The notes under the pieces were generated by a model, which saw only the letters and a list, made by a program, of their open reading frames with translations, ran no database searches and was not told the DNA's origin. The translations under genes were made by a program, and so were the position numbers. 64,000 bases of DNA from Candidatus Kuenenia stuttgartensis (GTDB lineage Bacteria > Planctomycetota > Planctomycetia > Planctomycetales > Planctomycetaceae): positions 1 to 64,000 of the forward strand of contig CAMDPK010000010.1 of the NCBI GenBank assembly GCA_945904015.1, written 5' to 3'. Position 1 is the first letter of the stretch. Each line of letters begins with the position of its first letter. Positions 17,352-25,533 of the stretch are shown piece by piece.

Positions 17352-17999
17352 ATGCGGCAATCACCAAGACTCTTCACTGCGATTCTGAGTTTGGCTCTGC
17401 TGTCAGCGGTCGCCGCCGAGGACTCAAATCGCCGGCAAGATGATCCTCGAACAGACGCCGCAATTCGTGAATTGGTGCGGCAGGGTGCAGTCGTGAAGCG
17501 ATTCACGGTTCTCGAATCGGAAACTGAAGGTCTATTGGTCCGGCTGAAAGCGGAGCACTTGGATCGAGACGGGGTGATCGACTCGGACATCCTCTCGGCA
17601 CTGCAACTGTTGAGTGAATTAGCGCTCGAACTGCGAGGATTGCCATTCAGCGACAACGGCCTCAAATCCTTGCTGGCAAAGGTGAAGCCTGTGGGTTTGG
17701 ATGTATCGGGATCAGAATTGTCGGATCGTGGACTATCGGAGTTCGTGAGTGCGCGATCTCAACTGCGATTGCTCGACCTGAGTTTCACGCGTGTCGGCGA
17801 CGAGGGATTGAAAGCAGTGGCTTCGCTGTCGGAACTGCGACACCTCTCGCTGATCGGCTGCCGAGTGACAGATAGAGGCACCGGTTCCTTGGCACGCTTG
17901 CGCCAGTTGCGTGAGATCTATCTCGCCAAAACTGCCGTCTCCTCGCAGGCGTTGGAGCAGCTACGACGCAAGATTCCAATGTGCCGCATCGAGCAATGA
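17352..17999 (+). CDS. Exported leucine-rich-repeat protein
   Basis: A 215-residue protein with a signal peptide ('LFTAILSLALLSAVAAED') and, after about residue 85, three to four LRR-like units ('LKSLLAKVKPVGLDVSGSELSDRGL', 'LRLLDLSFTRVGDEGLKAVASLSELRHLSLIGCRVTDRG', 'LRQLREIYLAKTAVS'). This matches the short planctomycete LRR type with 'LDLS.T.V.DEGL' repeats. Probably a periplasmic or surface binding protein; the partner is unknown. It starts 11 bp after the sufS stop but is functionally unrelated in appearance. Confidence 0.8.
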   Translation: MRQSPRLFTAILSLALLSAVAAEDSNRRQDDPRTDAAIRELVRQGAVVKRFTVLESETEGLLVRLKAEHLDRDGVIDSDILSALQLLSELALELRGLPFSDNGLKSLLAKVKPVGLDVSGSELSDRGLSEFVSARSQLRLLDLSFTRVGDEGLKAVASLSELRHLSLIGCRVTDRGTGSLARLRQLREIYLAKTAVSSQALEQLRRKIPMCRIEQ

Positions 18000-18007
18000 A
18001 GTTGACT

Positions 18008-18820
18008 TCAGAATCCGTCCAGCGTCGGCTTGCCGGCTTTCTTTTGTGGCGGCTGAGTCGGCACTTTGAGCGTTTCCAAGGTATGCTTCAGACGATCTTC
18101 CAACTTCAAGCGAGCGTCCATCGCGCGCGGAAAGATCAGTACCAATCCGACATGCACGTCTTTGACTTCCATCCAAAAAAAAATGGCGTTGATTGGCTGA
18201 TCCTCCGGTGGGATCGAAATTGATTCGACTTTCTTCTTGCCGACATACGGCGAGAAACTGCGGATCGGTTCCCAAGGCCATGCGGAGTCGGTCGTCTCAG
18301 TCTGCACGTTGTAGGCGTTGGCCAGCACGTTCGTCAGATCAGTGCGATAGTGAAGTGGCTCGATGTCGTTGTTGGTTTGCTTCTCGACCCATCGCGGCAA
18401 GTTGCTGAGTAAGTGCAGGTAGGCCATCCCTTCCCCCGAAGGTTCGAGATCGACCTTCGCTCTCCAGGAGGCCAGCAGTCCATCGAGACGGACGTTGGGA
18501 TGGTAGCCCAGTCGGGTCGGGTCTTCGTTCGGATCAAGCGGTTGTGCTTCGGGCTCTCCGTCTTTGGACGGAGGAGGCGGAAGGATTTGCTCGAAGGGCT
18601 TGGGAACTCGAAGCTCAACTCCTTCAAAAGGGACCACCTTCGACCCGAGCGCCGAGTTCACCTTTTCGAGGTACTCAAAATACTTCTGAGTCTCAGTGAG
18701 GCGATTTTTGTAGGTCTCTGCACCACACCCGATCGCAAACAGCGACGTGCCAGCCAGGCTCGCTAGAAACTTGCGACGATCGAGTCCAAGCACCGGATTC
18801 GACGGAAGACTTTGCGACAT
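18008..18820 (-). CDS. Tat-exported lipoprotein of unknown function
   Basis: A 270-residue protein. The N-terminus reads 'LGLDRRKFLASLAGTSLFAIGC': a twin-arginine motif followed by a lipobox-like end (AIGC), so it is probably a Tat-exported lipoprotein anchored at about Cys31. The mature part has a Pro-rich stretch ('ILPPPPSKDGEPEAQPLDPNEDP') and a C-terminal domain with 'INAIFFWMEVKDVHVGLVLIFPRAMDARLKLEDRL'. I recognise no family. The ATG at 18820 is chosen because it places the RR motif near the start; the longer frame would bury it. It converges with the LRR gene, with an 8-bp gap. Confidence 0.78.
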   Translation of the reverse strand: MSQSLPSNPVLGLDRRKFLASLAGTSLFAIGCGAETYKNRLTETQKYFEYLEKVNSALGSKVVPFEGVELRVPKPFEQILPPPPSKDGEPEAQPLDPNEDPTRLGYHPNVRLDGLLASWRAKVDLEPSGEGMAYLHLLSNLPRWVEKQTNNDIEPLHYRTDLTNVLANAYNVQTETTDSAWPWEPIRSFSPYVGKKKVESISIPPEDQPINAIFFWMEVKDVHVGLVLIFPRAMDARLKLEDRLKHTLETLKVPTQPPQKKAGKPTLDGF

Positions 18821-18961
18821 ACTGGTCTCGCCTAGCGGGATGAAGCGGCTGATATGGGCGAGATTCGCCAACAACGTGCCGCGATTGTGCGACTGGCTCC
18901 GAAGAGCGTCAAGCCAGATAGCGAGCACGTCAACGTCATGATCTCACCAATTTCAAGGCGC

Positions 18962-19000
18962 AAAAAAATCGAGTCGACCCGTGAGGGGTCAACTCGATTT
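18962..19000 (-). terminator. Rho-independent terminator of the Cys-rich gene
   Basis: The 15-bp stem 18966-18980/18986-19000 (AAATCGAGT...ACTCGATTT, one mismatch) has a 5-nt loop. On the minus strand it is followed by seven T's (18962-18968). It lies just past the stop at 19034. Confidence 0.88.
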
Positions 19001-19033
19001 CTTGATTAGCACGTCAAGTTGTCCAGAAGGCAA

Positions 19034-19411
19034 TTACGCCTTCGGGGCCGGAGCGGCTTCTTCCTTCGGCGGCGGAGGAACTTCCTTCACAGCCGGGGCC
19101 GGAGCGCCATGACCGGCGGCCGGAGCGGCACTGCCACAGCAGCTCGTCGGAGCAGAGCAGCAAGAGGTCTTGGCTGCACAGCAGGTCGCGGCTGGCTTGC
19201 AGCAGCTCACCGTCTGGATCTGGCACGGGGCCGGAGCACAGGCGGTGGCGCACGGGGCCGGAGCGGCTTGGGCGCAGCAGGTCGCCTTCGGAGCCTTGCA
19301 GCACTTGACCTTCGCGGGTTTGCAGCAGTGACTGGCTTCAGCGGCTCCGCTGAACGCGGCCAGGACTGCCAGGGTCGCGCTCAACGCAACCAACTTCATA
19401 GAACGACTCAT
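19034..19411 (-). CDS. Exported cysteine- and proline-rich small protein
   Basis: A 125-residue secreted protein with signal peptide 'MKLVALSATLAVLAAFSGAAEA'. The mature part has 17 cysteines, including seven CC pairs (about 29-30, 37-38, 45-46, 70-71, 77-78, 84-85, 91-92) spaced by KPAKVK, KAPKAT and similar. A Pro/Ala/Glu-rich tail (PPPPKEEAAPAPKA) follows. The pattern suggests a disulfide-linked wall or envelope protein, or metal binding; neither is proven. AAGGGAG lies 7 nt before the ATG at 19411, which sets the start, and a strong terminator follows, so it is probably a well-expressed single gene. No close family is recognised beyond the general planctomycete Cys-rich exported type. Confidence 0.82.
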   Translation of the reverse strand: MSRSMKLVALSATLAVLAAFSGAAEASHCCKPAKVKCCKAPKATCCAQAAPAPCATACAPAPCQIQTVSCCKPAATCCAAKTSCCSAPTSCCGSAAPAAGHGAPAPAVKEVPPPPKEEAAPAPKA

Positions 19412-19613
19412 GTTGTCTCCCTTTCCTTGCACTATGATGGCTCGGCCTCTTGGCCTTCCATCGGGGTGAACGAACAAAGCCCTCATGGCTCAGCCGTTCA
19501 GAACGATTCGCATCCGACACTCCCTGTACGCTAGGTGTTACGCAACGTTGACGATCGGACAAACTCTTCCGAATGCGCAAATTGTGCGGGGTAGGATAGC
19601 CGTGACGCCTCCA

Positions 19614-20549
19614 ATGTCAAACCACCGTGAGAATCTGGAACCGCCTGCTTCGCCTCTTCTTCCTGATTTCACAAATGAAGATTTGCCCACTCGCAGTGGA
19701 CGGCCATCCGCCCGTGATTGGCTCGTTGGTTCTCAACGCTGGGAGATGAATGGCCAAACGAGATTGATGGGGATCGTGAATGTCACGCCCGACAGCTTTT
19801 CGGATGGTGGCCAGTTTGATTCGGTGTCGGCCGCCGTTGAGCACGCACTGAGATTAGCCGAGGAAGGTGCCGACATTCTCGACGTCGGCGGCGAATCAAC
19901 TCGTCCCGGCGCAGCAGCGGTTCCGTTGGACGAGGAGTTACGACGAGTCGTTCCGGTGGTGCGAGAGCTGGCTCGACGGGCGCGCGTGCCGATCAGCATC
20001 GACACCTCCAAGGCCGAGGTTGCTCGCCAGTGCCTGGACGCCGGGGCTGTGATCGTCAACGACATCTCTGGCCTGACGTTCGACGCCGATATGCCTCGGG
20101 TCTGCCGCGAGTCCCCGTGCGGAGTGATCGTGATGCACATTCAAGGGACTCCGCAAACGATGCAGGTTGAGCCGCGTTACGACAACGTCGTCGCGGAGGT
20201 GTGCCAGCACTTCTCACGACGTTTGGATGACCTCGAAGCCGCCGGCATTACTCGCGAGCGCATCGTGCTCGATCCCGGCATCGGGTTCGGCAAGACCGCC
20301 GAGCACAATCTGCAACTGTTGTCGCACATTTCCGACTTTCATGCACTCGGCCGGCCGGTGCTCATCGGCCACTCGCGAAAGCGATTCTTGAAGAAGGTGC
20401 TCGGCAGAGAGATCGAGGAACGGGACGCCGGCACGCTTGGCGTCAGCATTGCACTGGCCTCGCAAGGGACTGACATCCTGCGCGTCCACGACGTGCGAGC
20501 GACCCGCGATGCACTGCTCGCATGGCGAACCGTGCTGGCGGGCCGCTGA
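19614..20549 (+). CDS. folP: Dihydropteroate synthase
   Basis: A 311-residue TIM-barrel enzyme of folate synthesis. It joins p-aminobenzoate to dihydropterin pyrophosphate. Signature segments: 'LMGIVNVTPDSFSDGGQF', 'EEGADILDVGGESTRPGA', 'PISIDTSKAEVARQCLDAGAVIVNDISG', 'VIVMHIQGTPQTMQ', 'IVLDPGIGFGKTAEHNLQLL', 'PVLIGHSRKRFLKKVLGR' and 'ILRVHDVRATRDAL'. The N-terminal 45 residues are an extension compared with typical FolP. The ATG at 19614 is chosen; the frame is open further upstream without a good site. Confidence 0.96.
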   Translation: MSNHRENLEPPASPLLPDFTNEDLPTRSGRPSARDWLVGSQRWEMNGQTRLMGIVNVTPDSFSDGGQFDSVSAAVEHALRLAEEGADILDVGGESTRPGAAAVPLDEELRRVVPVVRELARRARVPISIDTSKAEVARQCLDAGAVIVNDISGLTFDADMPRVCRESPCGVIVMHIQGTPQTMQVEPRYDNVVAEVCQHFSRRLDDLEAAGITRERIVLDPGIGFGKTAEHNLQLLSHISDFHALGRPVLIGHSRKRFLKKVLGREIEERDAGTLGVSIALASQGTDILRVHDVRATRDALLAWRTVLAGR

Positions 20550-20552
20550 CGA

Positions 20553-20618
20553 TGTGGAGCACGATTTCATTCTGCTCGAAACCTGACACATCCAGGGCAC
20601 GTTGAAAACGTGCCCCAC
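20553..20618. repeat. Palindromic repeat family D, copy 1
   Basis: The inner hairpin GGGCACGTTGAAAACGTGCCC spans 20595-20615, preceded by a degenerate partner arm at 20553-20576 (GTGGAGCACGATTTCATTC). It fills the gap between convergent folP and the dehydrogenase gene; a fuller copy is at 35363-35416. Confidence 0.75.
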
Positions 20619-20620
20619 GT

Positions 20621-21940
20621 TCACGCTTTGCGAATCTTCTCACGGCCGACCATCACGTTCTTCGTCGCGTTGCGGGTGTCAAGCACCATCTTCGAATGCT
20701 GGACGATGAAGTCGCAGTCGTAGGCCGAATGATCTGTCGCGATCAGCACGCAATCTTGGGCGGCGAGGTACTCCGGCGTCAGCGGTGAGCTGTCCATGTC
20801 GGGGACGTCGTGATGTCGCATCTTCGGCAGCGAGGGGACGTGTGGGTCGTTGTAGGTCACGACTGCTCCGCGACGCAGGAGTTCCTCCATCAACACGAAG
20901 GACGGGCTTTCGCGCGGGTCATCGACGTCCTTCTTGTACGCCATGCCGAGCAGGGCGATCTTGCTTCCCTTCAGCGCCTTGCCGTTTTCATTGAGGAATT
21001 CCATCAGCCGCGTGATGACGTATTCTGGCATCCGCTGATTGATCTCGCCGGCGAGTTCGATGAAGCGCGTGGTCATGCCGTACTTGCGAGCCAGCCATGT
21101 CAGATAGAACGGGTCGATCGGGATGCAGTGACCGCCGAGACCCGGTCCGGGATAGAACGCTTGGAAGCCGAACGGTTTTGTTTTCGCCGCGTCGATGACC
21201 TCCCAGACGTCAATGCCCATCTTGTCGAAGAGCACTTTGAGTTCGTTGACCAGTGCGATGTTCACGCAGCGGTAGGTGTTCTCCAGAATCTTGCAGGCCT
21301 CGGCAATCTCGGCACTGCTGACCGGGATGACCTTCACGATCGCGTGGCTGTAAAGCTGCTCGGCGAGTTTGCCGCTGACGGGATCGAGGCCGCCGACGAC
21401 TTTCGGAATGCGCTGGGCCTGGAAATCCGGGTTGCCCGGATCTTCGCGTTCGGGACTGAAGGCCAGAAAGAAATCGCTGCCGGACTTCAAGCCGGTTTTG
21501 CTGAGGATCGGCAGCACGACATCGCGCGTCGTCGTCGGGTACGTCGTGCTTTCGAGCACCACGAGTTGCCCGGGCCGCAGCGCGGCGCGGATGGATTCGG
21601 TGGTGCCTTCGATGTAGCTCATATCGGGATCGCGGCTCTCGTTGAGCGGCGTCGGGACGCAGATCAGGATGCAGTCGGCTTCCTTGAGGCGGCTCATGTC
21701 AGAGGTCGGCTCGAACTGCTTCAAGGTCAGCCAGTTCGCGATCATCTCGGACGGGATGTGCTTGATGTAGCTCTGGCCTTTGACGAGCGCATCGACCTTG
21801 CGCTGGTCGATGTCGAAACCCATTGTCTTGAAGCCGGCCTTGATGAAGGCATTCAGCAACGGCAGGCCGACGTAGCCCAAGCCGATCACTCCGACGACCG
21901 CTTTTTTGTCGCGAATTTTTTGTTCGAGAGCCTCGCGCAT
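20621..21940 (-). CDS. UDP-N-acetylhexosamine 6-dehydrogenase (nucleotide sugar dehydrogenase)
   Basis: A 439-residue enzyme that oxidises the C6 hydroxyl of a UDP-sugar to a uronic acid with NAD. The Rossmann motif 'VVGVIGLGYVGLPLLNAFIKAGF' is at the N-terminus. Other marks are 'DCILICVPTPLNES', 'LVVLESTTYPTTTRDVVLPIL', 'FFLAFSPEREDPGN', 'AEACKILENTYRCVNIALVNEL', the catalytic Cys in 'GPGLGGHCIPIDPFYLTWLA', and 'IALLGMAYKKDVDDPRESP'. The pattern is closest to the WbpA/UDP-GlcNAc dehydrogenase group (substrate UDP-GlcNAc or UDP-ManNAc) rather than UDP-glucose dehydrogenase, which suggests a role in surface polysaccharide synthesis. No glycosyltransferases are adjacent. Confidence 0.92.
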   Translation of the reverse strand: MREALEQKIRDKKAVVGVIGLGYVGLPLLNAFIKAGFKTMGFDIDQRKVDALVKGQSYIKHIPSEMIANWLTLKQFEPTSDMSRLKEADCILICVPTPLNESRDPDMSYIEGTTESIRAALRPGQLVVLESTTYPTTTRDVVLPILSKTGLKSGSDFFLAFSPEREDPGNPDFQAQRIPKVVGGLDPVSGKLAEQLYSHAIVKVIPVSSAEIAEACKILENTYRCVNIALVNELKVLFDKMGIDVWEVIDAAKTKPFGFQAFYPGPGLGGHCIPIDPFYLTWLARKYGMTTRFIELAGEINQRMPEYVITRLMEFLNENGKALKGSKIALLGMAYKKDVDDPRESPSFVLMEELLRRGAVVTYNDPHVPSLPKMRHHDVPDMDSSPLTPEYLAAQDCVLIATDHSAYDCDFIVQHSKMVLDTRNATKNVMVGREKIRKA

Positions 21941-22097
21941 GTGTCACCATCCAACTGGTCGAGAAGTGAGAATCCGTTCGACGCCTGCAAGGCGCGGCGG
22001 AATGTAGCAATCGTTTTTTTCAGTCGCAATCAAAGTTTCGTCATCCGACTTTCCGAGTTGGGAATCAATTGTCCAACACCTGACTCGGAGAGTCGGA

Positions 22098-24608
22098 CTA
22101 CGACGCAAATGTCGAATGTTGCTGCGCCGGAGCCAATCCGTTCGCGAACAGATTGTTGACAGTTTCAGAAGTCGATTTCTCTCGGCCGGATTGCCAGACC
22201 CACCACAAGCACGCTGAGGCAGCGATTCCGGAAATGACAAGCGTCAGCCAAGTGTAGCGCAGACCACCGTGTTCGAGCAGCACGAACCAATGCCAAAAAG
22301 ATTGTCGAAACTGTTCCGCATGTCCGTCGGCAACTTGAACACCCACTCGTTCGCGCACCACGGAAATCGAATTGAACAGGAAGTGGAAGATGACTCCCGG
22401 CAGCAAACTGTTGCTGCGAAGTGCAATCAGCCCCAGCACGATCCCCAGCAGCGTCGCATTGAAAACTTGCTGGGGAATCATGTGCATCGCGCCGAACGCC
22501 AGAGCGGACAGGCCAATCGCCACGCGAGTCCGGCCATTGCGATTGAAGCCCGTCAGGACGAAACCTCGAAACGCCAATTCCTCGCAAACGGCGGGAGCGG
22601 CCGCGAGTGCGATCAGAATCAGCGGCAACGATTGCTCGCGATCGCCCATGGCTTTCAGCAAACGAGTGGCTCCATCGGGCAACTGCGGGAAGAACCATTG
22701 CATCGACGCCATCAACTCAAGAGACAACGGATGCAGCGCGAATGGCAAAAAGGCAGCGACGGCAACGAACTTCCAGTTTGGCAACCACAGTCGCAACGAT
22801 TGCCGCACACTGGTCGTCAGAATCAAGGCCATGAACAACGCGGGGCAGGCGATGATGGCGAGTTGCTGAATCACCATCAGCTTCATCATCTGCACTCCCA
22901 TTTCGTCTGGCGTCGCAGACGCGATGGACTGGCCGAACGCCCGCATCGAGACGAACTGCGCCAGCATGATGAGCACGAAACAGAAACCCGCTTCGGTGAA
23001 GGTTGGAGTCGGCTCTTTTTCGCGGAGCAGATGTTTCAGCCACAGGCCGACCTCAAAGCGTTCGCCATCGCGGAACAAGACCGCTTCGCTGGAAAACTGC
23101 TCAATCGCCCACCACAGCGCCAGCAAGCTGTAACCGATGCTGGTCGCCAGCACCGGGGCGGCGAAAATCAAAGCCCCTGTGTTGCCCGGATTCAGCAGCA
23201 GCGCCTTCAACAGCAGCGCGATGTTGACCACCGGCATGACGCTGTAGAACCACGACGCTTGGTGGACCGGATAAATCTCGACGGCAGGCGAAAGGCAAAA
23301 GACCGTCAGTCCAATGGAGACCATCAGCAGCGGCGTCAAATAATACTGCCCCTCTTTGGAGCTGCGGGCGAACGTCGCCAGCGCCAAACACATCGCGCTG
23401 AAAAACGCCGACAACGGAATCAACAAAATCAACAGCCAGGCCAGCGCAGGTGCGGTCGGCAAAGTGATGACGCCCGCTTGAGCCAAAGCGCCGCGGCCCA
23501 TGCCGCCAGCCACCGACAGCATGTAATGCCCGGTCGCGCCGATGCTCATCAGGTTCAGCAGCGCGGTGCTCATGCTGAAACACATCACCGTGAAAAACTT
23601 TCCGAGCACAATTTCGGTGCGTGTGGCCGGGCAGATGAGTAGTGTCTCCATCGTGCCCCGTTCTTTTTCGCCGGCCGCCACATCGACCGCCGGGTAGAAC
23701 GCCCCGGTCACTGCCATGATGACCAGGAGCGCCGGAAACAACTTTGACCAGACGTTGGCCGAGATTTGCTCCTCGGCCGCCAAGTCCAAAGGCGCGGAGC
23801 CGACCGGCTTGGTCAGCTCTTCCGGCAATTCGGCCGCTGTCAGCCGTTGCCGCAGGATCTCCCCTTCCCAGGCATCGAGCACTTCGCGAACGCGAGCGTA
23901 CGCGACGACCGATTTGTCGTCGGCTCGGTTCTTGACGATCGTGGGGCGCGGATACGAAAAACCGCCGACCTGCGAGTTATCCCGCTCGACGATCAGTCGG
24001 TTCACTCGCTCGATGTTTTCCTTCAACCCGTCGGGGACGACGATCAGCACTTGAATCTGGCTGGAGGCGAACAGGTCCATCAATTCGTGATCGATGTCCA
24101 CTTGCTTGGCCTGGAGTTGCCCGATTCGCTGCTGAATCATCGCCAGCGATTCATCGGACGAGGCCGCGGGATTTTTCAGCCGCTCGCGCTGCTTCGTCTC
24201 CGCTTGTTTGAGTTCGTTGCCCACCGCCGTGTGCTGCTCGATGCGTTCGCGCAGCGCCCGGGCTTGTTCGAGGAGCAACAGATTTCGAGCGGCATTCAAA
24301 CCACCGCCACCCAGTTCGACCGACGTGTCGGTGATGACTTTGAGCTTGTCCGCGTCGGCCGGATTGTTGAACCAATTCGAGACAAACCTGTCCCCATCGA
24401 GCAATTGCGGCGGCGGCAGATGCTTCTCGCCGAGGATGACCACGGTGCGCGGCTGCTCACTGAACAGCAGCGTCATCTGCAACATGCCGATCCCCATCGC
24501 TGGGTAAAGCAACAACGGCAACACCGCGATCATGAACAGCGTCCGGCGGTCCCGGAGCTGATCTCGCACTTCGCGCAGGAAGATGAGTTTGACGTTCAGC
24601 CAGTTCAT
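22098..24608 (-). CDS. NatB-like ABC-2 permease fused to a CPBP (CAAX) protease domain
   Basis: An 836-residue membrane protein. It has one N-terminal membrane helix (LFMIAVLPLLLYPAMGIGM), a large extracytoplasmic coiled-coil region (about 45-290), then an ABC-2/NatB permease block ('AAGEKERGTMETLLICPATRTEIVLGKFF' and about six helices). The C-terminal half is a CPBP/Abi intramembrane metalloprotease domain with EELAFRG at 676-682, 'ALAFGAMHMIP' and 'GVIFHFLFNS', supplying the Glu-Glu, His and His/Asn active-site motifs. The start is ATG at 24608, 10 bp after the ATPase stop. With the ATPase it would form a Na+ or drug exporter; the protease fusion may process its own partners. Confidence 0.88.
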   Translation of the reverse strand: MNWLNVKLIFLREVRDQLRDRRTLFMIAVLPLLLYPAMGIGMLQMTLLFSEQPRTVVILGEKHLPPPQLLDGDRFVSNWFNNPADADKLKVITDTSVELGGGGLNAARNLLLLEQARALRERIEQHTAVGNELKQAETKQRERLKNPAASSDESLAMIQQRIGQLQAKQVDIDHELMDLFASSQIQVLIVVPDGLKENIERVNRLIVERDNSQVGGFSYPRPTIVKNRADDKSVVAYARVREVLDAWEGEILRQRLTAAELPEELTKPVGSAPLDLAAEEQISANVWSKLFPALLVIMAVTGAFYPAVDVAAGEKERGTMETLLICPATRTEIVLGKFFTVMCFSMSTALLNLMSIGATGHYMLSVAGGMGRGALAQAGVITLPTAPALAWLLILLIPLSAFFSAMCLALATFARSSKEGQYYLTPLLMVSIGLTVFCLSPAVEIYPVHQASWFYSVMPVVNIALLLKALLLNPGNTGALIFAAPVLATSIGYSLLALWWAIEQFSSEAVLFRDGERFEVGLWLKHLLREKEPTPTFTEAGFCFVLIMLAQFVSMRAFGQSIASATPDEMGVQMMKLMVIQQLAIIACPALFMALILTTSVRQSLRLWLPNWKFVAVAAFLPFALHPLSLELMASMQWFFPQLPDGATRLLKAMGDREQSLPLILIALAAAPAVCEELAFRGFVLTGFNRNGRTRVAIGLSALAFGAMHMIPQQVFNATLLGIVLGLIALRSNSLLPGVIFHFLFNSISVVRERVGVQVADGHAEQFRQSFWHWFVLLEHGGLRYTWLTLVISGIAASACLWWVWQSGREKSTSETVNNLFANGLAPAQQHSTFAS

Positions 24609-24618
24609 GGAAATCAAT

Positions 24619-25401
24619 TCATCCCGCCACCGGGGCAAACCCGGCTGCGGAAGGTTGGTTCTGTTGGTCGTAGCGTTCGATCAAATCAAAAAACAATTCT
24701 TCGGTGTCGGGCTGCTGATGCTGTTCCTGAAGCTCCGACAGCGTGCCCATCGCCAGGATCGCGCCCTTGTGGATGATGGCGATTCGGTCACAGAGCTTTT
24801 CGACCTCGCGCATGATGTGCGTCGAAAAAATGATGCACTTGCCCTGATCCTTCAGCGACTGCACGGTCGCCAACACTTTGCGCGCGACAAGCACATCCAA
24901 GCCAGAGGTCGGCTCGTCAAAAATGATGACCGGCGGGTCGTGGACGATGGCCCGCGCGATCGAGACCTTCTGCTTCATGCCGGTGGACATCTTCGCCCCC
25001 AGCGTGTCGCGGAAGTCGTTCATTTGCAGCGTTTCAAACAGCCGGTCCAGACGCAGCTTCAACAGGTCGTCCGGCAGGCCGTACAGCCGGCCGTAGTACT
25101 CGACCATCTCAAAGGCGGTCATGCGGTCGTAGATGCCAGTGTTGTTCGACATGAAGCCGATGCGCTGCCGAACTTCAGCCGGATGTTTGACCACATCGAA
25201 GCCAGAGACCGTCGCGGTGCCGCTGGAGGGCCGCAGCACCGTGCTGAGAATCCGCAGGCACGTCGTCTTGCCGGCTCCGTTGGGGCCGAGCAATCCGAAG
25301 ATCTCGCCGGGCTGCACGTCAAAGCTCACATGATCCAATGCCGCGACCCAACCGCGGCGCAGATCATCGAATCCCTTGGTGAGCTGTTGGACGGAAATCA
25401 T
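24619..25401 (-). CDS. ABC transporter ATPase (NatA-like)
   Basis: A 260-residue nucleotide-binding subunit. Walker A is [12 protein letters not shown] (about 36-47), the Q-loop region reads '[15 protein letters not shown]', the ABC signature is the relaxed form '[14 protein letters not shown]', Walker B is '[13 protein letters not shown]' and the switch His lies in '[18 protein letters not shown]'. The MSTGMKQK signature and the context match NatA-type ABC-2 exporters of Na+ or other cations and drugs. It is followed 10 bp later by its permease, and the two are surely one operon. Confidence 0.93.
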   Translation of the reverse strand: MISVQQLTKGFDDLRRGWVAALDHVSFDVQPGEIFGLLGPNGAGKTTCLRILSTVLRPSSGTATVSGFDVVKHPAEVRQRIGFMSNNTGIYDRMTAFEMVEYYGRLYGLPDDLLKLRLDRLFETLQMNDFRDTLGAKMSTGMKQKVSIARAIVHDPPVIIFDEPTSGLDVLVARKVLATVQSLKDQGKCIIFSTHIMREVEKLCDRIAIIHKGAILAMGTLSELQEQHQQPDTEELFFDLIERYDQQNQPSAAGFAPVAG

Positions 25402-25533
25402 CAGGCGGTGTCCCGCGATCGGGGGCTGAAGCGGTGCAGAATGAGCTGAATCTTACCGCCTTCGGGCGGGACTACGAACTTAGCACGTCGCCGAACGACC
25501 TGACCGAGCGGCCATTGGCAGCTTGAGGGAAAA
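25402..25533. other. Short spacer with inverted repeat
   Basis: 132 bp between two leftward genes. It includes the hairpin CCGCCTTCGGGCGG (about 25457-25470) followed by ACTACGAACTT, the same tail as downstream of the family E repeat near 4590. No gene seen. Confidence 0.5.

Noticed and set aside
20810-22159. 449-aa plus-strand frame over the nucleotide-sugar dehydrogenase
   Set aside because: Shadow of a conserved enzyme on the other strand.
22269-23642. 457-aa Gln/Arg-rich plus-strand frame over the NatB-like gene
   Set aside because: Antisense to membrane helices; Gln/Arg richness is what reversed hydrophobic codons give.
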